Under the pieces are notes generated by a model, which did not search any database, was not told where the DNA came from, and saw only the letters and a list, made by a program, of their open reading frames with translations. Position numbers and translations under genes: made by a program. 59,355 nucleotides of DNA from NCBI GenBank assembly GCA_947631505.1, contig CANRLR010000018.1, positions 1-59,355 on the forward strand, given 5' to 3'. The DNA is from an uncultured Lachnospiraceae bacterium. Its GTDB lineage: Bacteria > Bacillota > Clostridia > Lachnospirales > Lachnospiraceae. Shown in pieces: positions 1 through 9,494 of this stretch (the stretch's first letter is position 1; the number at the start of each line of letters is the position of its first letter).

Positions 1-2006
1 ACCTTGATATAGTAGGTTTTCTTTTTCTTTAGTTTCTTTAAAGTTACGGTTGTTTTTGTCACATTTTTCGTCTTTTTCTTCTTGAACTTTTTGTTGACAG
101 CATAGGCAATCTGGTAGCCGGATGCCCCTTTTACTTTCTTCCATCGGATAATGGCTTTTTTCCCTTTTTTATTTTTCACTGACTTTATGACAGCCTTTTT
201 CACTTCCGTCCCGGACGGGGTTGCCGATGGCGACGGAGTATAATCCGGCAACGGCGAAACGGTAGGCGATGACGACGGAGTATGATCCGGCAACGGTGAA
301 ACGGTAGGCGATGGCTTCTGTGTCGGTATTCCTGCCTGCGGCATTGTCGGGGTTGGAGTTGGCTTCACTGTCGGTTTCACGATTTCTGTCGGAATTGCAG
401 TTGGTGTTGGCTCTGCGTCAGAAGACGAATCCTCTTCCTCTACCGTTACTTTTCCTGCCGCTTTCCATACAGAAGAAGAAAGATTCAGGTGCAAAGCGGG
501 ACGAACCGCATCATTCTCATTATAATTATAATCACTGTCAACATCACCACTATATCCAGTAATGTCCACAAAGCCAAAGTACGTGACAAGTGCCACACCA
601 TCACTCATAATCCCCCGCGACCGCAACCACCAATTCCCATTCCCCTCATACTCTGATTCCGACGTACCCGCTCCCGCTCCGCACTCTGTAGCATAAGCCG
701 TATTTTTTGCTTCTCTTGTCTTACTGAATACATTATATCTGCTATCGAACCCATATACCGCATGACTTACTTCTGCAATTGACAGCAGATACACTTTGTC
801 TATCGTATCCCTGTCGCCTTCTGCTCCGTCATATGGATTATTGTCATTTACGACCGTTGTATTTTCTATCACACTCTGCTCTACCGCAGAAAATGCATTG
901 GTCAAAAAGGTACTGTTCAACCATTTCCGCAGTGTACATGTCTCCCATGTGACAAACATATCCTCTTCATTATACGGCTGGCAGTCAAGGCTTTGGTCCG
1001 CAAGCAAAAAAGCATCGTCTCCGTCTACCGCTAGTACCCTCCATTTAATCGGCTGTTTTTCGTCATTCTGATCTACGGTTCCGTCACTGTTCGTATCGCT
1101 CTGCCAGTAGTTTCCAAAGGAGATACTGTCCCATGTGGACGAACTAACTTCTTCCGCTGTTACTTTCTCTGCTACCTTCCATGAAGAAGAGGAAAGATTC
1201 AAATGCAAAGCAGGTCGAACTGCACTATCAAGACCGATAAAGCAGCCATACCAGCCACCGCTTCCGTCACTATTGACCGGAACAGCATAATAATTACCAT
1301 TTCCCGGCGACCGTAGCCACCAATCACATTTCTTGGCATAAGCGGTATTCTTTGCTTCCCTCGTCTTACTAACTTTTTCAAATTCACGATCAAACCCATA
1401 TGCCGTATTACTCACCTCAGCAATTGACAACAGATATACTTTATCTGTCGTATCCTTGCCACCTTCTGCTCCGTCATATGGATTATCCTCATTTACGACT
1501 ATTGTATTTTTTATCGCACTCTGCTCTTCCGCAGAAAAAGCATTGTTCAAAAAGCTACTGTTCAGCCAGTTCCGCAGTGTACATGTCTCCCATGTGACAG
1601 ACACATCTTCTTCATTATACGGCTGGCAGTCGAGGTTCTGGTCAGCAAGCAGAAACGCATCGTCACCGTCCACCGACAGTACCCGCCACTTGATTGGCTG
1701 TTTTTCATCGTTCTGATCTACGGTTCCGTCACCGTTTGTATCGTTCTGCCAATAGTTCCCGAAGTAGACACAGTCCCAAGTCGTAACCGTTGCTTTCACC
1801 AACGGATTGTTAATAACACCTTCCTCTTTTTCACTGTCATCTCCCGATATAACAACATCCTTCTTTATTGTCGGATTACTCAAGCCATACCCGGATGCCT
1901 TTGTCTTCACCACATTTCCCGGTATATAAAATGAAGATACTAAGAATGCAGCTGCCACTGCTATGCCCAATGTCTTTTTTGCATTCATTCCTTTTCTTCG
2001 TTTCAT
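1..2006 (-). CDS. Secreted protein with two DUF6273 units and a C-terminal Fn3-like module (3' end outside window)
   Basis: The reverse-strand reading frame is open from the ATG at 2006 to the window edge (668 codons, no stop), so the gene is partial. It begins with a basic stretch and a hydrophobic segment ending near KTKA, a Sec signal peptide. Two long homologous units follow; each has an FGNYWQ motif, an Asp-rich DTNxDGTVDQND loop resembling a calcium or dockerin loop, KWRVL, TCTLRxWLN, a WWLRS motif and AVRPALHLNL. This is the DUF6273 pattern. A Pro/Thr/Ser-rich linker and a Lys-rich fibronectin-III-like end (GYQIAYA, TYYIK) come next. The AGGGAGG ribosome site and a promoter at 2040-2068 support the start. 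It is probably an extracellular surface or matrix protein; its molecular function is unknown. Confidence 0.85.
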   Translation of the reverse strand, partial: MKRRKGMNAKKTLGIAVAAAFLVSSFYIPGNVVKTKASGYGLSNPTIKKDVVISGDDSEKEEGVINNPLVKATVTTWDCVYFGNYWQNDTNGDGTVDQNDEKQPIKWRVLSVDGDDAFLLADQNLDCQPYNEEDVSVTWETCTLRNWLNSSFLNNAFSAEEQSAIKNTIVVNEDNPYDGAEGGKDTTDKVYLLSIAEVSNTAYGFDREFEKVSKTREAKNTAYAKKCDWWLRSPGNGNYYAVPVNSDGSGGWYGCFIGLDSAVRPALHLNLSSSSWKVAEKVTAEEVSSSTWDSISFGNYWQSDTNSDGTVDQNDEKQPIKWRVLAVDGDDAFLLADQSLDCQPYNEEDMFVTWETCTLRKWLNSTFLTNAFSAVEQSVIENTTVVNDNNPYDGAEGDRDTIDKVYLLSIAEVSHAVYGFDSRYNVFSKTREAKNTAYATECGAGAGTSESEYEGNGNWWLRSRGIMSDGVALVTYFGFVDITGYSGDVDSDYNYNENDAVRPALHLNLSSSVWKAAGKVTVEEEDSSSDAEPTPTAIPTEIVKPTVKPTPTPTMPQAGIPTQKPSPTVSPLPDHTPSSSPTVSPLPDYTPSPSATPSGTEVKKAVIKSVKNKKGKKAIIRWKKVKGASGYQIAYAVNKKFKKKKTKNVTKTTVTLKKLKKKKTYYIK
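430..1790 (-). repeat. Tandem duplication of a DUF6273 unit within one gene
   Basis: Two units of about 220 codons lie head to tail inside the partial gene, about 1790-1140 and 1140-430. Shared landmarks are FGNYWQ, QPIKWRVL, DDAFLLADQ, DCQPYNEED, VTWETCTLR, NPYDGAEG, KVYLLSIAEVS and AVRPALHLNL. DNA identity is visibly high, which suggests recent duplication or gene conversion. A smaller repeat in the linker (SPLPD with TP/SP runs, about 215-310) is also duplicated. Confidence 0.8.
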
Positions 2007-2028
2007 AGTAAATTTCCTCCCTTTTCAT

Positions 2029-2074
2029 ATTTCGTTTTTATTATACGATATTACGAACTATTTTGCAACGAAAT
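2029..2074. promoter_or_regulatory. Inverted repeat flanking the promoter between the DUF6273 gene and the XRE gene
   Basis: ATTTCGTT (2029-2036) and AACGAAAT (2067-2074) are exact inverted copies whose centres are 38 bases apart. They bracket both promoter elements of the DUF6273 gene, and the adjacent divergent gene encodes a helix-turn-helix protein. A role as its operator is inference. Confidence 0.35.
2040..2068 (-). promoter_or_regulatory. Sigma-A-type promoter of the DUF6273 gene
   Basis: Read on the reverse strand, TTGCAA (2068-2063) and TATAAT (2045-2040) are separated by 17 bases and end 34 bases before the ATG at 2006. Confidence 0.6.
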
Positions 2075-2119
2075 AATTTAGTATAATTAACGATATGATA
2101 AATGAAGGAGGCAGCGATT

Positions 2120-2425
2120 ATGGACATCTTAGACAGAATTGTACAATTACGGGAAGAAAGTCATTGGACCGAATATCAGCTGGCAGAAAAATCCGGTCTT
2201 ACCCAATCTACGATTTCCAGCTGGTACCGAAAAAAAATGACACCCTCGATTACCTCTTTGCAAAAAATATGTAATGCCTTTGGCATTTCTCTTTCACAGT
2301 TTTTCTTAGAAGATGGAGATGATACCGTTCTCCTGAACAAACAACAGATTGCTCTGATAGAAGTCACCACTAGATTAGATTCCGAACAATTAAGACGATT
2401 ACTTGCCTTTCTTGAAGCATTGTGA
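2120..2425 (+). CDS. XRE-family transcriptional regulator (short, 101 aa)
   Basis: A lambda-repressor-like helix-turn-helix fills residues 4-60 (REESHWTEYQLAEKSGLTQS, then STISSWYRKKMTPSITSL and CNAFGISLSQFF). A short C-terminal helix follows (LLAFLEAL). The upstream ATG at 2102 is rejected because it precedes the ribosome site; GGAGG at 2107-2111 lies 8 bases before the ATG at 2120. The gene is divergent from the DUF6273 gene, and an inverted repeat lies between them, so local control of that neighbour or of itself is plausible. It is a one-domain regulator with no ligand domain. Its target is unknown. Confidence 0.88.
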   Translation: MDILDRIVQLREESHWTEYQLAEKSGLTQSTISSWYRKKMTPSITSLQKICNAFGISLSQFFLEDGDDTVLLNKQQIALIEVTTRLDSEQLRRLLAFLEAL

Positions 2426-2515
2426 GAACACGTTCGTGTGAAACAATCCTGAAACAATTTTGAATCACGGAAAGCGGTTCTTCACTCTGCATAGATTGAA
2501 ATTTCCTATGCGGCA

Positions 2516-2560
2516 AAAAGAACCTGACAATCATTTGGTTATGAATTGTCAGGTTCTTTT
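2516..2560. terminator. Bidirectional rho-independent terminator
   Basis: A perfect 16-bp stem (2516-2531 with 2545-2560, core AGAACCTGACAAT) with a 13-base loop has T-rich flanks on both strands. It lies between the convergent xre and serA ends and can serve both. Confidence 0.85.
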
Positions 2561-2586
2561 CTTATCACACAGATAGTTGCTCCCTA

Positions 2587-3753
2587 CTATTTAATCACTC
2601 TCACGCGGATGACACCATCCATGGCTTCCAGTTCTTTTACCACTTCATCGGTCGAATCAGAACAGATGTCAAGAATCGTATAGGCATAATCACCACGGCT
2701 CTTATTCATCATATTTTCAATATTGACACCGTCTTTTGAGAATAAAGCGGTAAACCGGGTCAGCATATTCGGTACATTTTTATGGGCAATCGTAATACGC
2801 CCTGCTGTGGAGCATACACCGGCGTCACAGTTTGGATAATTGACCGAATTTTTAATATTACCGTTTTCAATAAAATCACGGATTTCACTCACTGCCATTT
2901 TAGCACAGTTATCCTCCGATTCCTGAGTAGAAGCACCTAAGTGCGGAGTGACAATCGTGTTCGGCATATTTACCGTATTCGGATTTGGGAAATCTACAAC
3001 ATACTTGCCGACTTTTCCAGAAGCCAATGCCTCTTTCATATCCTCTTCATTCACCAAAGTATCACGGGAGAAGTTCAAGAGAACAACACCGTCTTTCATC
3101 TTGTCAAAAGCAGCTTTGTTAAACATTCCCTTCGTAGAATCCAACAACGGGACATGAACGGTAATATAATCACACATCTCGAACAATTCATCATTTGTCT
3201 TTACCATTGTTACATCACGTGACATATTCAACGCATGTTCTACAGACAAATAAGGGTCACAGCCATACACATCCATACCAAGACGGTTCGCAGCATTTGC
3301 CACCAATACGCCAATTGCTCCCAGACCGATAATTCCCAGCTTCTTTCCTTTGATTTCTGTTCCGGCAAAGGCTTTTTTCGCTTTCTCTCCGGCCTTGGCA
3401 ATATTCTCATCCTCTTTGTTATCTCTGCACCACTGAATACCTCCCGTGATATCACGGGCCGCCAATAACATAGAAGCAATCACCAATTCCTTTACGCCAT
3501 TCGCATTTGCTCCCGGTGTATTAAATACAACAATACCTTTTTCTGCACATTGTTCCAGCGGAATATTGTTGTAGCCGGCACCGGCTCTTGCTACGGCAAG
3601 AAGACTGTCCGGTAAGTCCATATCGTGCATAACCGCACTGCGGACTAAAATAGCTTCTGCTTCTGCTACATTTTCTGTAATCTCATACTGGTTATCCAGC
3701 ATATCCAAACCGCACGCAGCAATTGGATTCAGACAATTTACTTTAATACTCAT
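2587..3753 (-). CDS. serA: D-3-phosphoglycerate dehydrogenase
   Basis: This enzyme performs the first step of serine synthesis, NAD-dependent oxidation of 3-phosphoglycerate. The 388-residue protein has the NAD-binding GLGAIG motif (about 143-148), the catalytic Arg in FSRDT (about 230), the catalytic His in TPHLGAST (about 271) and a C-terminal ACT domain from about 318. The intervening-domain insert of long SerA types is missing. The usual catalytic Glu of the D-V-F-x-x-E-P segment is not visible; the line reads VDFPNP. An in-frame TTG at 3777 is unlikely as start: AGAGG inside the end of serC sits 8 bases before the ATG at 3753, which is one base after the serC stop. It is the last gene of the leuB-ilvD-ilvB-serC-serA operon. 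Confidence 0.95.
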   Translation of the reverse strand: MSIKVNCLNPIAACGLDMLDNQYEITENVAEAEAILVRSAVMHDMDLPDSLLAVARAGAGYNNIPLEQCAEKGIVVFNTPGANANGVKELVIASMLLAARDITGGIQWCRDNKEDENIAKAGEKAKKAFAGTEIKGKKLGIIGLGAIGVLVANAANRLGMDVYGCDPYLSVEHALNMSRDVTMVKTNDELFEMCDYITVHVPLLDSTKGMFNKAAFDKMKDGVVLLNFSRDTLVNEEDMKEALASGKVGKYVVDFPNPNTVNMPNTIVTPHLGASTQESEDNCAKMAVSEIRDFIENGNIKNSVNYPNCDAGVCSTAGRITIAHKNVPNMLTRFTALFSKDGVNIENMMNKSRGDYAYTILDICSDSTDEVVKELEAMDGVIRVRVIK

Positions 3754-3754
3754 T

Positions 3755-4840
3755 TTATGACCTCTTTTCTTCTTCAAATTTCTTCATGAACTCAACCAGT
3801 TTTTCAACCCCTTCTTTTGGCATTGCATTGTAAATGCTGGCACGCATACCACCTACAGTACGATGTCCCTTCAGGTTTTCAAGACCGGCTTCTTTCGCCG
3901 CTGCCACAAATTCTGCATCTAAATCAGCATCCCCTGTCACAAACGGTACATTCATAAGAGAACGGTCTTCCTTGCGGACCGTACCTTTGAACAATTGGGA
4001 GGAATCCAAAAAATCATAGAGAATCTTAGCCTTCTCTTCATTTCTCTTCTTCATCTCAGCCAGACCGCCCATTTTCTTTAACCACTTAAATACTTTTCCA
4101 CAAATGTAAATTCCATATGCCGGCGGCGTATTATAAAGAGAGCCCGCATCTGCATGCGTCTTGTACTGTAACATAGTCGGGACCTTCTCATCTACCGATT
4201 CCGGAATCAGATCCTCCCGAATAATAACAATTACCACACCTGCCGGTCCGATGTTCTTCTGAACACCGCCATAGATTACACCGTATTTGGATACGTCGAC
4301 CGGTTCTGACAAAAAACAGGAAGAAACGTCTGCTACCAATGTCTTACCCTTTGTATTTGGTAATGTTTTGTATTTGGTTCCATAAATTGTGTTATTCTCA
4401 CAGATGTATACATAATCAGCATCCTCATCAATCGGCAAATCGGAACAATCTGGAATATAGGAAAAGGTTTCATCCTCAGAAGAAGCAATCTTAACGGCTT
4501 TTCCATATTTACAAGCTTCCTGATATGCTTTCTTTGCCCACTGACCGGTTACAATATAGTCAGCCACACCATTTTTCATAAGATTCATCGGAATCATGGC
4601 AAACTGCTGGGAAGCTCCTCCCTGCAGGAACAACACCTTGTAGTTATCCGGAATCTCCATCAAATCTCTTAAATCCTGCTCTGCTTCCTTGATAATGGTA
4701 TCATATGCTTTGGAACGATGGCTCATTTCCATCACTGACATCCCCGTTCCTCTGTAATCCATCATCTCATCTGCTGCCTCTTTCAATACCTCTTCCGGTA
4801 AAACTGCCGGACCTGCTGAAAAGTTATACACTCTAGCCAC
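3755..4840 (-). CDS. serC: Phosphoserine aminotransferase
   Basis: This PLP enzyme converts 3-phosphohydroxypyruvate and glutamate to phosphoserine, the second step of serine synthesis. The start region ARVYNFSAGPAVLPEEVL is diagnostic of class-V aminotransferase SerC. The PLP lysine lies in GGVQKNIGPAG, and the C-terminal RTVGGMRASIYNAMP motif is typical. The chosen start is the GTG at 4840, with AAGGAGG 9 bases before it; the in-frame TTG at 4846 is only 3 bases from that site. The length of 361 residues is normal. It is directly followed by serA, and no phosphoserine phosphatase (serB) is in the window. Confidence 0.95.
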   Translation of the reverse strand: MARVYNFSAGPAVLPEEVLKEAADEMMDYRGTGMSVMEMSHRSKAYDTIIKEAEQDLRDLMEIPDNYKVLFLQGGASQQFAMIPMNLMKNGVADYIVTGQWAKKAYQEACKYGKAVKIASSEDETFSYIPDCSDLPIDEDADYVYICENNTIYGTKYKTLPNTKGKTLVADVSSCFLSEPVDVSKYGVIYGGVQKNIGPAGVVIVIIREDLIPESVDEKVPTMLQYKTHADAGSLYNTPPAYGIYICGKVFKWLKKMGGLAEMKKRNEEKAKILYDFLDSSQLFKGTVRKEDRSLMNVPFVTGDADLDAEFVAAAKEAGLENLKGHRTVGGMRASIYNAMPKEGVEKLVEFMKKFEEEKRS

Positions 4841-4885
4841 TTTCAAAATCCTCCTTACACTTTTTTACTTATTGTTTGCCCTGTA

Positions 4886-6574
4886 TCAATTGCTGACACG
4901 GTTCTCTTGGTCTTTTTCATCAAAAGCTTCTTCGATTGCCGCTCCCGGTGCAACCATTGGCCACACTTTATCATCATGGTCAATGACAACTTCAATCACA
5001 ACCGGCTCTTTTGCCTCAATCGCTGTGCGGATCGCATCATCTACTTCTTCCTTTCTGGTAACACGAATCGCCTTTGCCCCCATTGCTTCGGAAAGTTTGC
5101 AATAATCCACCTTATCTTCCAAAATCGTACTGGAATAGCGCTTTCCGTAAAACAACGTCTGCCACTGGCGAACCATTCCGAGAGCATGGTTGTTGAACAC
5201 GATCTGAATGATCGGAATATCATAACGGGTCGCCGTTGCTATTTCATTCATATTCATCCGAAAACACCCGTCTCCGGCAATATTAATAACGGTCTTTTCC
5301 GGCATACCAATCTTAGCTCCGATACAGGCTCCCAAGCCGTATCCCATCGTTCCCATTCCGCCGGAAGTCAGAAGATGTCTTGGGGAACGATATTTATAAT
5401 ACTGTGCTGCCCACATCTGATGCTGTCCGACATCGGTTGTAATAATCGCTTCATTATTCGTAATTTCGCTGATCCGCTCAATAACATAAGGTCCTGTCAA
5501 TACATCTGAATGATAGACCATCGGCATCGCTTCTTTTCTTGCCATAACCTTATCAATCCAGGCTTTATGGAACTGCTGCTCCAGCTTTTTATTGAGAATC
5601 TCCAATACCGATTTTAAATCTCCGATTATCGAATAATCTACCTGTATATTCTTATTAATCTCCGCCGGATCAATATCAATGTGGACAATTTTAGCATGAT
5701 AAGCAAACTTCTTTGCATTTCCGGTAACACGGTCAGAGAAACGTGCACCTAACACAAGTAATAGATCACATTCCGTAACGCTTAAATTCGCTGTTTTTGT
5801 TCCATGCATACCAAGCATTCCGGTATAATAATCCTCCGTGCCATCATAAGCACCTTTTCCCATCAGCGTATCGGTAACCGGTGCATCAACCTTCTTAACA
5901 AACTCGCTTAATTCCTTTTCTGCTCCCGAAATTACAGCGCCACCGCCAACAAAAATCATTGGCTTTTCTGCTTCTTTAATAACCTTGATAACTGCCTCAA
6001 TATCATTCTGGTCAATCGTATCTACCTGACGCTGAATAATTTCCGGTGTCTGCGGAGTAAATTCTGCCAATGCTCCTGTCACATCTTTGGTCACATCCAC
6101 AAGTACCGGACCCGGTCTTCCCGTCTGGGCAATCTTGAAAGCACGCCGCATGACTGCCGCCAAGTTATTTACATCCTTTACAATAAAGCTATGCTTCGTA
6201 ACCGGCATGGTCACTCCTGCAATATCTACCTCCTGAAAAGAATCCTTTCCCAGTAATGGTAACGTAACATTACAGGTAATCGCCACCATTGGTACGGAAT
6301 CCATATAGGCTGTAGCAATTCCCGTAACAAGGTTGGTTGCTCCCGGACCGCTCGTCGCCATACAGACTCCGACTTTTCCTGTTGCTCTGGCATATCCGTC
6401 GGCTGCATGGGCTGCCCCCTGCTCATGGGAAGTCAGTACATGACGTATTCTGTCCTGATAACGGTACAATTCATCATATACATTCAGAATCGCCCCACCC
6501 GGATATCCAAAAATCGTATCTACTCCTTGCTCCAGCAGACACTCAATCATAATCTGTGAGCCGTTTAACTGCAT
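4886..6574 (-). CDS. ilvB: Acetolactate synthase large (catalytic) subunit
   Basis: A ThDP- and FAD-dependent enzyme that condenses pyruvate to acetolactate (or acetohydroxybutyrate) for valine, leucine and isoleucine. Seen in order: GYPGGAILNVYDELYR at the N-terminus, the ThDP-activating Glu in SHEQGAAHAADGYAR, the central domain, and the ThDP/Mg motif GDGCFRMNMNEIATA with NN. At 562 residues it matches biosynthetic AHAS rather than catabolic AlsS. AGAGG lies 8 bases before the ATG at 6574, so the in-frame GTG at 6583 is rejected. No regulatory subunit gene (ilvN/ilvH) is adjacent, which is unusual, and ilvC is not in the window. Confidence 0.95.
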   Translation of the reverse strand: MQLNGSQIMIECLLEQGVDTIFGYPGGAILNVYDELYRYQDRIRHVLTSHEQGAAHAADGYARATGKVGVCMATSGPGATNLVTGIATAYMDSVPMVAITCNVTLPLLGKDSFQEVDIAGVTMPVTKHSFIVKDVNNLAAVMRRAFKIAQTGRPGPVLVDVTKDVTGALAEFTPQTPEIIQRQVDTIDQNDIEAVIKVIKEAEKPMIFVGGGAVISGAEKELSEFVKKVDAPVTDTLMGKGAYDGTEDYYTGMLGMHGTKTANLSVTECDLLLVLGARFSDRVTGNAKKFAYHAKIVHIDIDPAEINKNIQVDYSIIGDLKSVLEILNKKLEQQFHKAWIDKVMARKEAMPMVYHSDVLTGPYVIERISEITNNEAIITTDVGQHQMWAAQYYKYRSPRHLLTSGGMGTMGYGLGACIGAKIGMPEKTVINIAGDGCFRMNMNEIATATRYDIPIIQIVFNNHALGMVRQWQTLFYGKRYSSTILEDKVDYCKLSEAMGAKAIRVTRKEEVDDAIRTAIEAKEPVVIEVVIDHDDKVWPMVAPGAAIEEAFDEKDQENRVSN

Positions 6575-6624
6575 ATTCTGCACCTCTTTCTGTCAATCTA
6601 TTCTATCTTTTCCATCCGTGTGCT

Positions 6625-8286
6625 TCATGATTTCAAAATTGCTCCTGTGCTGCCGGATGTTACCATATCCGCATATCGCCTCAAATAACCGGTTGTTACT
6701 TTCGGCTCCCTCGGCTGCCATTTCTTTCTTCTCTCTTCCAGAACCTCATCCGATACCGCTACATTGATAGAATTTTCAGGAATATTGATCTGAATGATAT
6801 CCCCCTCTTCAATGAAAGCAATCGGACCGCCTACGGCAGCTTCCGGTGAAACGTGTCCGATGGAAGCTCCACGGGATGCCCCGGAAAAACGTCCGTCAGT
6901 AATCAATGCTACCGAAGAGCCAAGTCCCATTCCGGCAATTGCAGAAGTCGGATTGAGCATCTCTCTCATTCCCGGACCGCCCTTTGGTCCCTCGTAGCGG
7001 ATAACCACAACATCACCGGCCACAATTTTTCCACCTTTAATTGCTTCAATGGCATCCTCTTCACAATCAAATACACGGGCCGGTCCCTCATGTACCATCA
7101 TTTCCGGCACAACAGCAGAGCGTTTTACAACGCCGGAATCCGGTGCGATATTTCCCTTGAGAACGGCAATGCCGCCGGTCTCACTGTACGGATTGTCAAT
7201 CGGACGGATGACATCCGGATCTCTGTTTACAACATGTTCAATATTCTCACCTACCGTCTTACCGGTTACCGTAATAATATCTGTATAGAGAAGTCCTTTT
7301 TTATTCAGCTCATTCATTACAGCATAGACACCACCGGCCTCATTAAGCTGTTCCATATACGTGTGTCCTGCCGGTGCCAAATGGCAGAGATTCGGTGTCT
7401 TAGCACTAATTTCATTGGCAATATCGAGGTTCAGCTCCACACCTGCTTCATGGGCAATCGCCGGTAAATGAAGCATCGTATTGGTCGAACAGCCAAGTGC
7501 CATATCGACAGTCATAGCATTCATAAATGCCTTTTCATTCATAATATCCCTTGGACGGATATTGCGTTTGTACATTTCCATGACCTGCATACCGGCATGC
7601 TTTGCCAATTTAATACGATCCGAATATACAGCAGGAATTGTTCCGTTTCCCTGAAGTCCCATGCCGATTGCCTCCGTCAGGCAATTCATGGAATTCGCAG
7701 TATACATACCCGAACAGGAACCACAGGTCGGACAGGCATGGCTGACAAAATCATCCACCTGCTCTTCGGTCATATTTCCTGCTGCATGAGAACCGACTGC
7801 CTCAAACATACTGGACAGGGATGTTCTCTTGCCCTGCACATGTCCGGCAAGCATCGGACCTCCACTCACAAATACAGTAGGAACATTAACTCTGGCAGCT
7901 GCCATCAAAAGTCCCGGTACATTTTTATCACAGTTCGGTACCATAACTAATGCATCAAAAGCATGTGCCAGAGCCATACATTCCGTAGAATCCGCAATCA
8001 GATCACGGGTTACCAGAGAATACTTCATTCCGATATGCCCCATGGCAATTCCATCACATACTGCAATGGCCGGGAATACGATCGGTGTACCGCCTGCCAT
8101 GGCAACACCGAGCTTAACAGCCTCTACTATTTTATCCAGATTCATATGTCCCGGTACAATTTCATTGTAGGAACTTACAATACCAACTAATGGTTTTTCT
8201 AACTCTTCTTTTGTCAGACCGAGTGCGTTAAATAAAGAACGCTGTGGTGCGGTCTGCATACCTTTTTTCACAGAATCACTTTTCAT
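6625..8286 (-). CDS. ilvD: Dihydroxy-acid dehydratase
   Basis: This iron-sulfur enzyme makes the 2-keto acids of the valine and isoleucine branches. Cluster ligands are visible in [10 protein letters not shown] and in [19 protein letters not shown]. The substrate and Mg segments include [10 protein letters not shown] and the C-terminal [19 protein letters not shown]. The length of 553 residues is normal. AGAGAGG precedes the ATG at 8286. It sits between leuB and ilvB in the operon. Confidence 0.97.
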   Translation of the reverse strand: MKSDSVKKGMQTAPQRSLFNALGLTKEELEKPLVGIVSSYNEIVPGHMNLDKIVEAVKLGVAMAGGTPIVFPAIAVCDGIAMGHIGMKYSLVTRDLIADSTECMALAHAFDALVMVPNCDKNVPGLLMAAARVNVPTVFVSGGPMLAGHVQGKRTSLSSMFEAVGSHAAGNMTEEQVDDFVSHACPTCGSCSGMYTANSMNCLTEAIGMGLQGNGTIPAVYSDRIKLAKHAGMQVMEMYKRNIRPRDIMNEKAFMNAMTVDMALGCSTNTMLHLPAIAHEAGVELNLDIANEISAKTPNLCHLAPAGHTYMEQLNEAGGVYAVMNELNKKGLLYTDIITVTGKTVGENIEHVVNRDPDVIRPIDNPYSETGGIAVLKGNIAPDSGVVKRSAVVPEMMVHEGPARVFDCEEDAIEAIKGGKIVAGDVVVIRYEGPKGGPGMREMLNPTSAIAGMGLGSSVALITDGRFSGASRGASIGHVSPEAAVGGPIAFIEEGDIIQINIPENSINVAVSDEVLEERRKKWQPREPKVTTGYLRRYADMVTSGSTGAILKS

Positions 8287-8327
8287 ATTAACCTCTCTTT
8301 TCTCTATCTTCCAAAACTCTTTTTTTA

Positions 8328-9413
8328 CTATCTGATCTCTGCCACAATCGCATCTCCCATTTCCTTTGTTCCGAGGAGTGTCTTGCCATCATCCATGATA
8401 TCAATGGTGCGAAGCCCTTTTTTCAGCACTTCCTTCACGGCATTTTCCACCGCATCCGCCTCTTTCTGCAGATTGAATGAATAACGGAGCATCATAGCTG
8501 CTGACAGAATTGTTGCGATTGGATTTGCTTTATTCTGTCCTGCAATATCTGGAGCAGAACCATGACTCGGCTCATACATACCAAAGGTTCCCTCTCCCAA
8601 GCTGGCCGAAGAAAGCATCCCCAAGGAGCCGGTTACCATACTTGCCTCATCGGAAAGAATGTCACCGAACATATTCTCCGTCAAGATCACGTCAAACTGC
8701 TTTGGGTTTCGGACAATCTCCATCGCACAGGCATCGACTAACATATTTTTCAGCTCTACTTCCGGATAATCCTTGGCGACCTCTGCCACGACCTTACTCC
8801 ATAACCGGGAAGAATCTAATACATTTGCCTTATCCACACTACAGACCCTTTTATTTCTCTTCATGGCAATTTCAAATGCCTGAACAGCAATACGGCGAAT
8901 CTCATTTTCATCGTATTTTAATGTATCCACAGCAGTCATTACCCCATCTATTTCCTTGGTATAACGCTCGCCGAAATAAAGACCTCCGGTCAACTCTCTG
9001 GCAAAGATAAAGTTAAAACCGCCCTCAATAATTTCTTCCTTCAGAGGACAGGCTCCACTTAACTCTTCAAACAGGATAGCCGGTCTCAAATTACAAAACA
9101 GACCTAAGCCCTTACGGATTTTTAATAATCCTGCTTCCGGTCTCTTATCTGGTGATAACTGATACCAGCTATCCACACCGACTCGTCCTCCCACCGAACC
9201 AAGAAGAATCGAGTCGCTTTTTCCCGCACGTTCCAATGTTTCATCGGTCAATGGCTCACCATAAACATCAATGGAACATCCTCCCATCAGCAATTCTTCA
9301 TATTCAAATGTGTGTCCGTAAACATCCGCTACCTGATCTAATACTTTTCTCGCCTCTGTTACGATTTCAGGACCGATTCCGTCTCCCGGAATCACTGCAA
9401 TTTTGTAATTCAT
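8328..9413 (-). CDS. leuB: 3-isopropylmalate dehydrogenase
   Basis: NAD-dependent oxidative decarboxylation of 3-isopropylmalate, the third step of leucine synthesis. Diagnostic are [11 protein letters not shown] at the N-terminus, [27 protein letters not shown], the metal-binding region [13 protein letters not shown] and the NAD region [23 protein letters not shown] lies 6 bases before the ATG at 9413, so the in-frame TTG at 9419 is rejected. It is the promoter-proximal gene of the operon. leuC and leuD are about 31 kb away and leuA is not in the window. Confidence 0.97.
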   Translation of the reverse strand: MNYKIAVIPGDGIGPEIVTEARKVLDQVADVYGHTFEYEELLMGGCSIDVYGEPLTDETLERAGKSDSILLGSVGGRVGVDSWYQLSPDKRPEAGLLKIRKGLGLFCNLRPAILFEELSGACPLKEEIIEGGFNFIFARELTGGLYFGERYTKEIDGVMTAVDTLKYDENEIRRIAVQAFEIAMKRNKRVCSVDKANVLDSSRLWSKVVAEVAKDYPEVELKNMLVDACAMEIVRNPKQFDVILTENMFGDILSDEASMVTGSLGMLSSASLGEGTFGMYEPSHGSAPDIAGQNKANPIATILSAAMMLRYSFNLQKEADAVENAVKEVLKKGLRTIDIMDDGKTLLGTKEMGDAIVAEIR

Positions 9414-9435
9414 AGTCAACCTCTTTTCTATTTAA

Positions 9436-9494
9436 AATGCCTTTTCGCATTATATAGGTATTTCATTCTTCCTAGTATAATGCAAAAAGGCACA
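9436..9494. promoter_or_regulatory. Long inverted repeat over the leuB operon promoter (candidate operator)
   Basis: Arms 9436-9454 and 9476-9494 are near-perfect inverted copies (core AATGCxTTTTxGCATTATA). One arm fills the spacer and part of the -10 of the leuB promoter. The other lies beyond the expected transcription start. Arm centres are 40 bases apart, close to four helical turns. Because the upstream arm would not be transcribed, a DNA operator is more likely than an RNA hairpin. The protein that binds is unknown. Confidence 0.5.

Noticed and set aside
311-1716. Forward frames and a reverse short frame in the first 2 kb
   Set aside because: They overlap the clearly coding reverse-strand DUF6273 gene, which is open through the window edge; two of them mirror the internal duplication.
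4907-7950. Long forward-strand frames (up to about 200 codons) across ilvB and ilvD
   Set aside because: They are antisense shadows of well-supported enzymes, lack ribosome sites and are rich in Cys, His, Arg and Ser as expected for antisense frames.
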